This document shows, one piece after another, positions 27,889-36,418 of a stretch of DNA of 64,000 nt. The DNA lies in NCBI GenBank assembly GCA_963718295.1, contig CAVQYV010000006.1, forward strand, positions 371,775-435,774. The letters are read 5' to 3'. The translations under genes were made by a program, and so were the position numbers. The notes under the pieces were generated by a model. The model ran no database searches. It was not told where the DNA came from and was given only the letters and a program-made list of their open reading frames with translations. The first letter of the stretch is position 1. Every line of letters begins with the position of its first letter. Origin of the DNA: CAVQYV01 sp963718295 [NCBI: uncultured Methylomirabilota bacterium] (GTDB taxonomy: Bacteria > Methylomirabilota > Methylomirabilia > CAVQYV01).

Positions 27889-29553
27889 GTGTTTAAGAAG
27901 GCTTTTTTGTTTCTGTTTATGCTGTCCCTTCTGTTGGGAGGGGTGGGGATCAGTGGAGCTATTGCCGATGGGCCGATCAAGATCGGCCTGATGGGAACCT
28001 TCAGTGGTATCCTGGAGAGGCAGGGCATCGACATGCGAGATGGCGCGCTCCTCGCTGTGGGCCAGTTCCAACAGAAGGTAAAGGGCCAATCCATTGAGCT
28101 GATCATCGCGAACGATAAAGGGGAACCGCAGCAAGCGGTTGCCGAAGCCCAGAGGCTGATCCGGGAGGAAAAGGTTTCCGCTATCCTGGGTCCGTTCAAC
28201 AATAGCTGCGCCCTGGCCGTGGCTCCAGTGGTCTCTGAGGCCAAGATTCCCATGATTGCCCTGGCCACCCACCCTGCTCTCACTTCCCCCTTGCAAAGAT
28301 ACGTCTTTCGGGGGAACATCTCCGATGATGATCTGGGCAAGGTCATGACCGACTATACCATGACCATACTCGGGGGACTCGCCGGCGATAAGGTCGGCTT
28401 GTTCTATGAGGATTCGCCCTACGGCAAGGCGGGCATGGAGGTGGTGCGCCAGAGGATCAAGCGATATGGCGTGGATCTGGCGGCAGTGGAGAGCTACCCT
28501 TCCGGGGGCATCGATTTCTCGGCCCAAATGGAACGATTCAAGCAGGCGGGGGTGAAGCTGCTCATTGTCTACGGGACCATGATCGATGCCCAGACCGTCA
28601 TGCAATGGGTCATTGGTTCCAATCTGGGTGCCAGGGTGGTGGCCTCCCTGGGCTGGGAGTCGACCCGCCTGCTGGCGCAGGTGCCCAAGGGATTGGACGG
28701 GGTGATCGTGGCTGGCTACACCTACCTCTTGCCCGATTCGGTGGTGACCGGGGAGTTGAACGCCGAGGAGTATCCCGCATGGGCTGCGTTCTATAAGGAC
28801 TTCCGGGGCAAGTACGGACGCAATCCGGATCTGATAGCCGGATATGCCTTTTCGAATATGCTGTGTCTGCTGGAGGCGATAGAGAGGGTCAATTTCGACC
28901 CTGGCAGGATCGTGGAGGGCCTGGAAGGGACGGAAAACTTCCTGACCGTGTTCGAGCACTACATCAACTACCACGATGAGAATCACAGCGGAATGAGGTA
29001 TATCAGTTTCTCGACCTACCAGGGAGGCAAGGTCGAGATGGCCACCAAGGACAAATCCCTGGACTCCACCAAACTGAAGGAGAAGGGGGTGCCCGTCGAG
29101 GTGGGGAACTACCGGGGCGAGCTTTTCTCGATGCCCCTCAATGCCGCGGCCTTCTTCGTCCTGCACCTGGGGTTTGGCTATCCCCCCTTCATGAAGGAGA
29201 TGACGGAGATGGGCCTTTATGGTGGGTTCCGCTCCGACTTCGAGTTCCACGGGATGAAGACCTCCTATTCCGGGACCCTTTCCAATGGGAAAGATCAGAT
29301 CGTGGTGGTGAAGATAAATTTCCGATCACCGGAGCGGGCGGTGTCGATTTTGAACCTGGAGGCCACCAAGGAGTCCATCAAGGGGAAGAGCGAAGTGGAA
29401 ACGAAGCCAGAGGAGATGCGGGATGCCGATGCCGGGGTCTCCTACGCAGGAGGGCAATGGGCAGGTTACAAGCGGAAGGGCTCGACCCTGATCTTCGCCA
29501 AGGGTGCAGGTTCCTTGTCTGATTTGCAGGCGGTCTTAGACGCCAAGTATTAG
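27889..29553 (+). CDS. Leu/Ile/Val-type periplasmic binding protein with extra C-terminal domain (A)
   Basis: A 555-residue exported protein. After the signal peptide (KKAFLFLFMLSLLLGGVGIS) comes a type I periplasmic binding fold (KIGLMGTFSGILERQGIDMR onward, residues ~30-380) of the branched-chain amino acid family. The last ~135 residues are an added domain shared with its two neighbours (YPPFMKE, SGTLSNGKDQIVVVKINFRS, AGGQWAGYKRK). Canonical family members end near 380-400 residues, so the extension is unusual. The GTG start at 27889 is preferred because AGGAG precedes it and the signal peptide begins there. No permease or ATPase genes are near, so it may be a sensor or partner of a distant transporter. 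Confidence 0.8.
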   Translation: MFKKAFLFLFMLSLLLGGVGISGAIADGPIKIGLMGTFSGILERQGIDMRDGALLAVGQFQQKVKGQSIELIIANDKGEPQQAVAEAQRLIREEKVSAILGPFNNSCALAVAPVVSEAKIPMIALATHPALTSPLQRYVFRGNISDDDLGKVMTDYTMTILGGLAGDKVGLFYEDSPYGKAGMEVVRQRIKRYGVDLAAVESYPSGGIDFSAQMERFKQAGVKLLIVYGTMIDAQTVMQWVIGSNLGARVVASLGWESTRLLAQVPKGLDGVIVAGYTYLLPDSVVTGELNAEEYPAWAAFYKDFRGKYGRNPDLIAGYAFSNMLCLLEAIERVNFDPGRIVEGLEGTENFLTVFEHYINYHDENHSGMRYISFSTYQGGKVEMATKDKSLDSTKLKEKGVPVEVGNYRGELFSMPLNAAAFFVLHLGFGYPPFMKEMTEMGLYGGFRSDFEFHGMKTSYSGTLSNGKDQIVVVKINFRSPERAVSILNLEATKESIKGKSEVETKPEEMRDADAGVSYAGGQWAGYKRKGSTLIFAKGAGSLSDLQAVLDAKY

Positions 29554-29581
29554 GCGGAAAGAGCTGTCTGAGAAACAACCG

Positions 29582-29614
29582 GAGCGGTCCCCATGCAAGG
29601 AGACCGCTCTTTCC
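29582..29614 (+). terminator. Hairpin with T-rich tail
   Basis: GAGCGGTC (29582-29589) and GACCGCTC (29602-29609) form an 8-bp stem followed by TTTCCTTT, 29 bases after the binding-protein gene; possibly an attenuating terminator before the next gene. Confidence 0.6.
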
Positions 29615-29662
29615 TTTCAAGGTCAGATAGCGGAAAGAATAGGAAGGGGAAGGGGACAGAAG

Positions 29663-31291
29663 ATGGACAAGAGAACCTATCTCAAGGCCGTCGCATTCTC
29701 GGTGGCGATGCTGGCCTGTGTCGTGGGGTTTTCCTCGGAAGCCCATGCCGAGAAGGTGCTCAAGGTCGGGATCCTCGCCTCCCTGAGCGGCTCCCAGGAC
29801 CAGGTGGGGAGGGAACTGAAAGATGGGGCCCTTTTGGCGATCGAACAGATCAATAAGGAATGGAAGGACAAGGGTGTCCAGGTGGAAGCGGTGGTGGCGG
29901 ATGACGGCGCCTCACCCGCGCAGGCCAAGGATTTGGCCCTCCGGCTGATCAAAGAAGAGAAGGTGGATCTCTTGTTCGGCCTGGCAGATAGCGATTGTGC
30001 CCTGGCGGTCGCCCCCCTGGCGATCCAGGCCCAGATTCCGATGTTGACCCTGGCTACCCACGCCGGCCTGACCCAGCCTCCTCAGAAATGGATCTTCCGG
30101 GGCAACATCTCCGATGAGGTGCAGAGCAAGATCTTGGTGGATCTCTTTTGGGAGAGGGTTCAGGGAAAGAAGCTGGCGCTCCTCTACGAGGATACACAGT
30201 ATGGACGATCCGGCGCAGCGGCGGAGCTGAAAAGGATCCGGCAGTATAGTGGGGATCCGGTGACCGAAATCGTCTACGCCCGCGGCGAAAGGAACTTTTC
30301 CTCCGCCTTGAAGGAGATTCAGGCAGCCGGGGCCGAGGGGATCTTGATCTATGGGATGGCTTCCGACGCTGAGGCTATACTGGAGCAGGTCCGAAAGCTC
30401 CCCTTGGATGTCAAAATCATGGTCTCCTCTGGCTGGGATACGCACCAGCTCTCTCGTCTCCCTTCGAGTCTTACGGAGGGAGTCGTGGTAGGAGGATACC
30501 TGATCTTTGCCAATCGGGATCGAGAGGAGGAACTGGGTCCCTTCTGGGTGGAGTTCGCGCAGGCCTTCCAGGGGCGGTTCGGTCGGGAACCGGATGTCAT
30601 GGCGGCCCTCTCTTACTCCAACATGATGTGCCTCGCGGAGGCGTATGCCAAGGTGGATTTCCGGAAGGAGGGACTGGCAGCCGGACTCGAGAATATCAGG
30701 ACCTTCAACACCCTCCTGGAGACCCGGATCAATTACAGCGATGAGTCCCATGATGGTTTTCTCTATCTTCACCTGGCCCAATTTGAGGGCGGAAGGCCCC
30801 TGGAATGGAAACGAAATCTCTTTGCCCGGGATCACCGCTTCAAGGGCCCCAGCAGGCAGATCCAGGTGGGAGAGTACCAAGGGAAGATCTATGAGTCCGA
30901 ACCTAGGATAACCGTCTGGATGCTCTTGCATTTCGTTTTCGGTCGACCCCCCTTCCTCAGAGAATTCCCGCATACCGACGATTATGGACTCAAGACTTGT
31001 TATGCGGGGGCTCTGTCCAAGGGAGATGTACGAGTTCCCCTGTTCAAATTGGTTTTTCGGTCGGAAAAAGAGGCGATCGAAGCCCTGAACTTCGAGCCCC
31101 GCGAATCTGAGGGGGTGGAATCAGGAGGAAGTGCACCCAAGGATCAAGTAAATCACCGGGATGCTGATTTCGGGGTCTATACCGATGGAACCTTCTGGTC
31201 CGGATACAAAAGGATTAAGAATGTCGTGTTCCTGGTGGCGGGAGGAATCCCGCGAGAGGATTTACAGAGGATACTGGATTCGGACATTTAG
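29663..31291 (+). CDS. Leu/Ile/Val-type periplasmic binding protein with extra C-terminal domain (B)
   Basis: A 542-residue exported protein with the signal peptide KAVAFSVAMLACVVGFSSEA, then a type I binding fold (VGILASLSGSQDQVGRELKD at its first strand, GNISDEVQSKILVDLFWERV at the hinge region) and the same C-terminal domain as 27249 and 27889 (FGRPPFLREF, LFKLVFRSEKEAIEALNFEP, DADFGVYTDGTFWSGYKR). Paralogue of 27889-29553 with the same architecture but clearly diverged. The three genes read in the same direction and may share the promoter at 26986, although a hairpin separates the last two. Ligand unknown. Confidence 0.8.
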   Translation: MDKRTYLKAVAFSVAMLACVVGFSSEAHAEKVLKVGILASLSGSQDQVGRELKDGALLAIEQINKEWKDKGVQVEAVVADDGASPAQAKDLALRLIKEEKVDLLFGLADSDCALAVAPLAIQAQIPMLTLATHAGLTQPPQKWIFRGNISDEVQSKILVDLFWERVQGKKLALLYEDTQYGRSGAAAELKRIRQYSGDPVTEIVYARGERNFSSALKEIQAAGAEGILIYGMASDAEAILEQVRKLPLDVKIMVSSGWDTHQLSRLPSSLTEGVVVGGYLIFANRDREEELGPFWVEFAQAFQGRFGREPDVMAALSYSNMMCLAEAYAKVDFRKEGLAAGLENIRTFNTLLETRINYSDESHDGFLYLHLAQFEGGRPLEWKRNLFARDHRFKGPSRQIQVGEYQGKIYESEPRITVWMLLHFVFGRPPFLREFPHTDDYGLKTCYAGALSKGDVRVPLFKLVFRSEKEAIEALNFEPRESEGVESGGSAPKDQVNHRDADFGVYTDGTFWSGYKRIKNVVFLVAGGIPREDLQRILDSDI

Positions 31292-31350
31292 CTCTTCCCG
31301 AGACTGGATCTTATAGTCGGGAATGTGAGGTAAAGTGGCGAGCGCTGAGT

Positions 31351-31383
31351 AAAGCTCCCTCCGTTGTCGGAGGGAGCTTTCCA
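31351..31383 (+). terminator. Perfect inverted repeat, probable terminator
   Basis: AAAGCTCCCTCCG and CGGAGGGAGCTTT form a perfect 13-bp stem with a TTGT loop; the T tail is short because the stem ends in TTT. It closes the binding-protein run. Confidence 0.7.
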
Positions 31384-31586
31384 TTTGCGGGCCCTTCCCC
31401 ATTCGAAATGCTTTGGTCGGTTATTTTCCCGCAACACCTTGTGACAGCGGAGTCCCGGCCTCGTCCTCCCCCCTCCTCTCCCATGAGATGTGAACGCTGT
31501 GTCAAAGAAGGGATCGCCTTCCCTCCCCAGGCCTGCTCAGGTTACGGGCAGAAAGCTTTGAAAAGAAAGGATGCAGCAAAAAGATC

Positions 31587-31615
31587 TTGACAATGAGGGG
31601 GGAGGGGTGTATGTA
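31587..31615 (+). promoter_or_regulatory. Sigma70-type promoter
   Basis: TTGACA at 31587-31592, 17 bases, TATGTA at 31610-31615, giving a ~235-base leader to the DUF362 gene at 31853. The 31384-31852 interval holds no other supported gene. Confidence 0.55.
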
Positions 31616-31852
31616 TAAAACCAGTCTTCGCCCGTTCTCCGTTATGGTTGTTTTACCTGCCTCAAACCCCTAACCCTATTAAGCCAATTCATACTACCCA
31701 GTACCTCTCTCTCCTCCTTCCTGATCATAAGGAAGGACTGACCGAAAAGAAGGCTTTCTCTTTCGCAGAAAGGGGGTGGTGGATAGCTCGAAAGCTCGTC
31801 GTTGAAGTAAGGCAGACCATGGGGTTTCTAACCAATCAAAGAGGGAAAATCT

Positions 31853-33064
31853 ATGAAGAAGATGTTGGTTCTACTGTTGGCTTTAGGAGTAGTGGTAGCG
31901 TTCTCGACGGTAGCCATGGCAGCGAAGAGCGTGGTCGCCATCGTGAAGGCCTCGCCCGAAGATGCGAAGTTGATGGACGGAAAGTTCCACATCAATGACG
32001 ATGTGGCTCATGAGCAGACTGACGCGTATCATGAGGCGACCGGGGACGTTGTCCGGGCCCTCTGGGATGAGTCGAGCGAAGAGGTGTGGTATCAGCAGAT
32101 CAAAAAGGCTTGCGATCTGGCTGGCGGCATTCCCCTGAACAAGGGCGAGGCCATTCTGATCAAGCCCAACTTCGTCCTGAGCTATTATCCCATGTACTGG
32201 TCGGGATTTGGTGATGACAACAGCATCCAGGGCGGATTTGCCGATCCCCGTGCGGCCTTGGCCGTGGCCAGGATTGCCAAGGAGATGGGAGCCGGCCGGA
32301 TCATCATCGCAGAGTGCCCGATGCTCGGCGATGCTTGGGCGACCTACCAGAACTATGGCATGACCTGGGCCCAGAAGAGATATGCCGATATGGGCATCAA
32401 GTATGAGCTGATCGACCTGTGCGAGAACTGGGAGATGATGTCGGGACTCGGACTGGCCATGAAAACGAGGATGTATCCCATACCCAAGCTCTTGAAGCAG
32501 GTACAGTGCATGGTGGACATCGCCGCCTTCAAGACCCATGAGTATGCGGGCGTAACGTTGTCCCTGAAGAACCTGGGCATCGGCCTGCCCACCACGAGGG
32601 TGATTGGCGCCGGCAAGTTCGGCCTGCCCCATCAGAATGTGGCCGAAGTGATCGTTGATGTGGTTTCCATCGCCCAGAAGCTGGTTCCCCGGCAGATGCA
32701 CATCATCGATGGCCTGTATGCCGGAACCTGGATTCCTGCGGCCCCCTACTTCCAGTCGGGCCTGATCTTTGCCAGCAAGGACCCCGTGGCGAATGATGCC
32801 GTCGCCACTGCTTGCATGAACCTCAATCCGAGGAACATTGGAACCACCGTCATGGCCGCCAAGCATGGCTTGGGCAAGATGGAGTACGACGAGATCGAGG
32901 TAGTGGGAACGCCCTTAGAGGACGCGATCCTCCAAGACTTCCCGCGGCATCCCTACAAGGCCCGTAGGTGGCCCTGGACGCCGACGATGTACGGAAAGGT
33001 TGCCAACTGGGATCAGTACTATCGGCATCCCATTTATGGAGTGCCCAACTATCCCCGGTGGTAA
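31853..33064 (+). CDS. Exported DUF362-domain protein
   Basis: A 403-residue protein with a signal peptide (MKKMLVLLLALGVVVAFSTV, cleavage near AMAAK) and a DUF362 domain: AILIKPNFVLSYYPMY, RIAKEMGAGRIIIAECP and VDIAAFKTHEYAGVTLSLKN followed by NLGIGLP are family hallmarks. DUF362 proteins often have ferredoxin modules or a Tat leader; none is seen here, and the leader is of the ordinary Sec type. Family function is uncertain, with redox or metal-related proposals. The export of a stand-alone DUF362 domain is noteworthy. It has its own promoter and terminator. Confidence 0.8.
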   Translation: MKKMLVLLLALGVVVAFSTVAMAAKSVVAIVKASPEDAKLMDGKFHINDDVAHEQTDAYHEATGDVVRALWDESSEEVWYQQIKKACDLAGGIPLNKGEAILIKPNFVLSYYPMYWSGFGDDNSIQGGFADPRAALAVARIAKEMGAGRIIIAECPMLGDAWATYQNYGMTWAQKRYADMGIKYELIDLCENWEMMSGLGLAMKTRMYPIPKLLKQVQCMVDIAAFKTHEYAGVTLSLKNLGIGLPTTRVIGAGKFGLPHQNVAEVIVDVVSIAQKLVPRQMHIIDGLYAGTWIPAAPYFQSGLIFASKDPVANDAVATACMNLNPRNIGTTVMAAKHGLGKMEYDEIEVVGTPLEDAILQDFPRHPYKARRWPWTPTMYGKVANWDQYYRHPIYGVPNYPRW

Positions 33065-33091
33065 TGCTACCCGCTTGAAATCACGAAAGGT

Positions 33092-33122
33092 GGGGGGACA
33101 GATTTTGTCCCCCCCTTTTTTG
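33092..33122 (+). terminator. Rho-independent terminator
   Basis: GGGGGGACA (33092-33100) pairs with TGTCCCCCC (33106-33114), followed by a run of seven T, 27 bases after the DUF362 gene. Confidence 0.9.
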
Positions 33123-33367
33123 TTCGAGGGAAACGTTTTTTCTGTATAGCAGCCAATGACGAAAGCTTCCTCTCTGGGAGGGAGATCCCACTCTCCAGGG
33201 CATCATATCTTTCTTTTTCTTGATACCTCGAGGATTCATGAACAGGAACCAGGTGAGTTAGCGGGCTGGACTTTGCCTCATGACGGGTCATGAAAATGCA
33301 TTGCGAGCGTATCCCCCGCAGCTTGCTGCGGGGAGCTCAAATGATATCAAACGGAAAGGAGACTGAA

Positions 33368-33736
33368 ATGGCAGGCGAGAAAGGAAAGAAAGGACTGTAT
33401 GGATGGTTGGTCTTGATGTCCTTGGTGGTCTTAGGGGGGGTGGTTTTTTCCGGGACCTGTTGGGCGGGCAGTGCGATAATCAAGGTGATCTCCGATCCGG
33501 AGGGGGCCAAGGTTACTGCAGATACCGGGCAGGAGGGGATTACCCCTTGCACCTTAGAGGTGCCGGAGGGAACGCGGAGGATAGTGATCAAGGCGCGGGG
33601 CCACATCGCCAAGAACTTGGAAGTAAACGCCTCGTCGGTAGAGCCCACCGAGGTCAAGGTAAACCTGGTTCCGATGCCGACAACGATGGAGAAGATCCGC
33701 CCCCAATACTGCGAACTGCAAGGGCTGAGGGATTGA
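33368..33736 (+). CDS. PEGA-domain exported or membrane-anchored protein
   Basis: A 122-residue protein with a hydrophobic N-terminal segment (GLYGWLVLMSLVVLGGVVFS) serving as signal or anchor, then one PEGA repeat (VISDPEGAKVTADTGQEGIT, through TLEVPEGTRRIVIKARGH) typical of surface beta-sandwich modules. The ATG at 33368 is selected since AAAGGAGAC lies ten bases before it; an upstream ATG at 33290 is not supported. A GC-rich hairpin follows downstream. Probably a periplasmic or cell-surface protein; partner unknown. Confidence 0.75.
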   Translation: MAGEKGKKGLYGWLVLMSLVVLGGVVFSGTCWAGSAIIKVISDPEGAKVTADTGQEGITPCTLEVPEGTRRIVIKARGHIAKNLEVNASSVEPTEVKVNLVPMPTTMEKIRPQYCELQGLRD

Positions 33737-33814
33737 TGCCTGATCGAAGGGGAAGGGAGGGAGTCATATCCTTTTTTCTCTAACCCCAGTGGCCAGCCAA
33801 GAGAAAAGTTTCGG

Positions 33815-33845
33815 GAGGGGCGATAAATCGCCCCTCTCTCTTTCT
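33815..33845 (+). terminator. Rho-independent terminator-like hairpin
   Basis: GAGGGGCGAT and ATCGCCCCTC (33815-33824 and 33827-33836) form a stem with a minimal loop followed by a pyrimidine-rich tail (TCTCTTTCT), about 80 bases after the PEGA gene. Confidence 0.7.
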
Positions 33846-33904
33846 ATGGAGGTTCCTCTCCCGTCCCTCCCTCCTTTTGACTGGTTGGGGGCGACTGGAA
33901 GGAC

Positions 33905-34027
33905 CTTTCGATCTTGAATTCCAACACGGTTTGTCGTATCATGCTCGCGAGCCCTCCTTGGTGAGATGGGATTTCACCTAACTGGTGAGCATTATACCCA
34001 CCGAAACCCCTGATACCAAGAGGGCTT
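33905..34027 (-). pseudogene. 5' end of an IS1380-type element (scar)
   Basis: The sequence from CTTTCGATCTTGAATTCC through CCTGATACCAAGAGGGCTTTT repeats 26650-26785, that is the terminal repeat, leader and first ~15 codons (IRQTVLEFKIE) of the IS1380-type transposase. The rest is missing. The intact IS1595 element has inserted just beyond this end. Confidence 0.65.
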
Positions 34028-34035
34028 TTGTGTTT

Positions 34036-35060
34036 TAGGGATATTTACTTGATTCCAGTACCCCCTACATCTTGTGGCAGGAGGTTTTTCGCCCTCTGGC
34101 GTGCTTAACCAACGCCTTGTACGGCACCGGCTCGGTTTGCGTGGCTTGTTGGACCAACCGGTAGAACAGTTTGCCTCGAGAACGCGAGGTACGGCGGTTG
34201 AACCGGAAGGTAAACTCATCCAGGTAGTAGTCCAGATGTTCATGGGCGACCGCTCCCTGATGGGTGGCAACCAACCACCGTTTCAGGAGGGACACCACCT
34301 TATGGACCCTGGGCAACAACTGGGAAGCCAAGCGCTTCCTTCCACGGAGGAGACTGACTTCATGGAGGTAGCCTTTCGCTTCGATGCCGGCGTACCCGCT
34401 CCATCCATCCGTATGCACGACACTGCCGGGCTCGATCGCAGCAAGCAAAAAGGGCTCCAAACTCCTCGCCGAAGCATCGGGAACTCGGGCCATGCGTATC
34501 CTCCCGATTCCTTTACCTTTTTCCTCGGCTGCGACAACCATCACCGTCTTGGAACCCACATGTCGGCCACGGATCCCTTCCTCCGCGGCACCCCAATAGC
34601 AGTCGTCCACCTCGATGCGCCCGCTCAGTCGGTCACGTCCTGGCCGAACCATCGCCCGACGCAGTTTGTGCAACCATGTCCATGCCGTCTTGTAGCTGCC
34701 CAACCCGAGAACCCGTTGCACCCCCAGAGCACTCGCTCCTGTCTTCTGGGTGGTCACCAACCAGATCCCACGAAACCACAGCGTCAGCGGCTGGTGCGTG
34801 TCCTGGAAGAGGGTCCCAGCCGTAACGGACGTCTGAAACCCGCAGGCGGCACAAGCTATCAGCCCGCGTTTGGTAAGCCATCCTTTCCCATCGGCACACC
34901 GAGGACACGAAAAACCATCGGGCCACCTGAGCCTAAAAAGGCATTCACGGCACGCCTCTTCCGAGGCAAACCGGCGTTCGAATTCCAGAAGCGTTCGAGG
35001 ATACTCTTCCATGCCACCATACTACATGTTGGGGTTACTGGAGTCAAGTAGATACCCCTA
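34036..35060 (-). mobile_element. Complete IS1595-family insertion sequence with 8-bp target duplication
   Basis: The 1025-bp element has imperfect terminal inverted repeats starting TAGGG(A/G)TAT(T/C)TACTTGA (34036-34064 and 35031-35060) and is flanked by the direct repeat TTGTGTTT (34028-34035 and 35061-35068), the 8-bp duplication characteristic of the IS1595 family. It carries a single transposase gene. Confidence 0.92.
34065..35012 (-). CDS. IS1595-family (ISXO2-like) transposase
   Basis: A 315-residue transposase. N-terminal zinc ribbon (CPRCADGKGW...CAACGFQ, about residues 36-60), then the ISXO2-like DDE region: RIEVDDCYWGA contains the first Asp, VVHTDGWSGYAGIEAKGYLH the second, and the C-terminal HEHLDYYLDEFTFRFNRRTS contains the third acidic residue. 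Length equals the family norm and no frame damage is visible, so it should be active. Related to the fragment at 26085. It is the only gene of the element at 34036-35060. Confidence 0.92.
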   Translation of the reverse strand: MEEYPRTLLEFERRFASEEACRECLFRLRWPDGFSCPRCADGKGWLTKRGLIACAACGFQTSVTAGTLFQDTHQPLTLWFRGIWLVTTQKTGASALGVQRVLGLGSYKTAWTWLHKLRRAMVRPGRDRLSGRIEVDDCYWGAAEEGIRGRHVGSKTVMVVAAEEKGKGIGRIRMARVPDASARSLEPFLLAAIEPGSVVHTDGWSGYAGIEAKGYLHEVSLLRGRKRLASQLLPRVHKVVSLLKRWLVATHQGAVAHEHLDYYLDEFTFRFNRRTSRSRGKLFYRLVQQATQTEPVPYKALVKHARGRKTSCHKM

Positions 35061-35108
35061 TTGTGTTTTTCGGTGGTTCCATCTCTGTTTTAGGGGCCAT
35101 GGCCTTCC

Positions 35109-35137
35109 TTGACAGGGGGAAGGCCCTGTGTTATAAG
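35109..35137 (+). promoter_or_regulatory. Sigma70-type promoter
   Basis: TTGACA at 35109-35114, 17 bases, TATAAG at 35132-35137, some 45 bases before the ATG of the outer-membrane protein at 35183. It lies just outside the IS1595 insertion, which therefore does not separate it from its gene. Confidence 0.65.
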
Positions 35138-35182
35138 GGCCTTGTGGCTCGCGAGATTCCCCCTCGGAGAGGAGAAGAATCC

Positions 35183-36397
35183 ATGAAAATGGTCCGCGCC
35201 AAAAGTGCCTCGCCATACCTCCTTCCCTGGATTGGCTCCTTGCTCTTCCTTCTCTTCCTCTTGGGCCATCCCACAGTCGGGGTGGCTTTTGACATGGCTG
35301 GGCCCCGCAGCATGGGGATGGGTGGGGCTTTTGTGGCAGTTACCGACGATGCCACCGCGGTCTATTGGAATCCTGCCGCCATCACCCAGATCAAAGGAGT
35401 GGACGTCAATGCCTTTGCCGGGGTCAAGGGGGCCGACCGGATCTACGATATCATGGATGATTTGGAGGATTGGGACGATGACCACCCGGGTCCCACCTAC
35501 AGCCGCTCGGAGATGGAGGATCTCCAGGACATCCTGAAGCGATTGAATGAGGACGATGCGGGTGCCTTCGGGGACGCAGCCGCCGGCGTGGCAGTTGCGG
35601 CCAAGTGGTTCGCCATCAGCTCCGTCGCATTGGGCCAGGCCAATCTGGACCCCTACGCAGATACCGATCTTGACCACCTGGGGCCTGATGAATCCAACCG
35701 GGCCGACAATGACTCGCGGGTGGACATCAATAGCCTGATTACCAATAATATTGCCCTGACCCTGGCCAGCACCCTCGGAATTCCCAACCTGGCCTTGGGG
35801 GTCAATCTGAAATACATCCAGGCTTTTCGCTATACCGATAGCTATTATCTCTTCGACCAGAGCAGTGGAGAATACGATGACATCAATTACAAAAAGCGTT
35901 TCAATGATAACAAGGTGGACGGCTGGGCCGTAGGGTTGGATGCAGGCGTGCTGGTCACCCTGGGAGAAATGTTCAGGTTCGGGGTGCTGGGCAGAAACAT
36001 GAACGAGCCCGAGATCGAGTGGGAGAAAGATCAACCGGAGACCAAGCTGCGGGCCCAATATCGGGCGGGCGCAGCCCTCACCCTGTTCAAGACCCTCACC
36101 CTCTCCGTGGATGCCGACATCACGGAACAGGGGCGGGAGGTGATCGAGACGAAATCGGGGGGTGAATTCAAGTTCGACGAGTCGCAGGAGATCTCGGCCG
36201 GATTTGAATGGTGGCTCCTGAATCGCCATCTGGCCCTACGGGGAGGGGTCAACAACCTCAATGATAGCGGGAGTGCCGGCAGGTTTTACACGGCGGGCCT
36301 GGGATTTCGCTTCCCCTTTCTGGGGTTTGATCTTGCAGGTGGATACGGGGGAGATCGGCGCTATTGCGCCTCAGCGGCCTTAAGTCTGAGATTTTAG
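35183..36397 (+). CDS. TraF-like/PorV-type outer-membrane protein
   Basis: A 404-residue exported protein: signal peptide with WIGSLLFLLFLLGHPTVGVA, then GPRSMGMGGAFVAVTDDATA and VYWNPAAITQ, the shared start of FadL/TraF-like 14-strand barrels. Alternating strands continue to a C-terminal aromatic-ending strand (ASAALSLRF), the barrel-insertion signal. The F-plasmid TraF-like family is the best match by pattern; a lipid or hydrophobic-compound channel role is possible. The ATG at 35183 has GGAGAGGAG upstream; an ATG at 35063 would start inside the IS1595 duplication. Followed 22 bases later by transaldolase. Confidence 0.8.
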   Translation: MKMVRAKSASPYLLPWIGSLLFLLFLLGHPTVGVAFDMAGPRSMGMGGAFVAVTDDATAVYWNPAAITQIKGVDVNAFAGVKGADRIYDIMDDLEDWDDDHPGPTYSRSEMEDLQDILKRLNEDDAGAFGDAAAGVAVAAKWFAISSVALGQANLDPYADTDLDHLGPDESNRADNDSRVDINSLITNNIALTLASTLGIPNLALGVNLKYIQAFRYTDSYYLFDQSSGEYDDINYKKRFNDNKVDGWAVGLDAGVLVTLGEMFRFGVLGRNMNEPEIEWEKDQPETKLRAQYRAGAALTLFKTLTLSVDADITEQGREVIETKSGGEFKFDESQEISAGFEWWLLNRHLALRGGVNNLNDSGSAGRFYTAGLGFRFPFLGFDLAGGYGGDRRYCASAALSLRF

Positions 36398-36418
36398 CGA
36401 AGTGGGAGAAGCTCAATC

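Noticed and set aside
27772-29250. A 492-codon minus-strand frame over binding protein A
   Set aside because: Lies opposite a clear periplasmic binding protein and reads as His/Gln/Leu-rich shadow.
26085-35060. A composite transposon bounded by two IS1595/IS1380 pairs
   Set aside because: The left pair is fragmentary and in a different order, and no common outer repeats or target duplication enclose the block.
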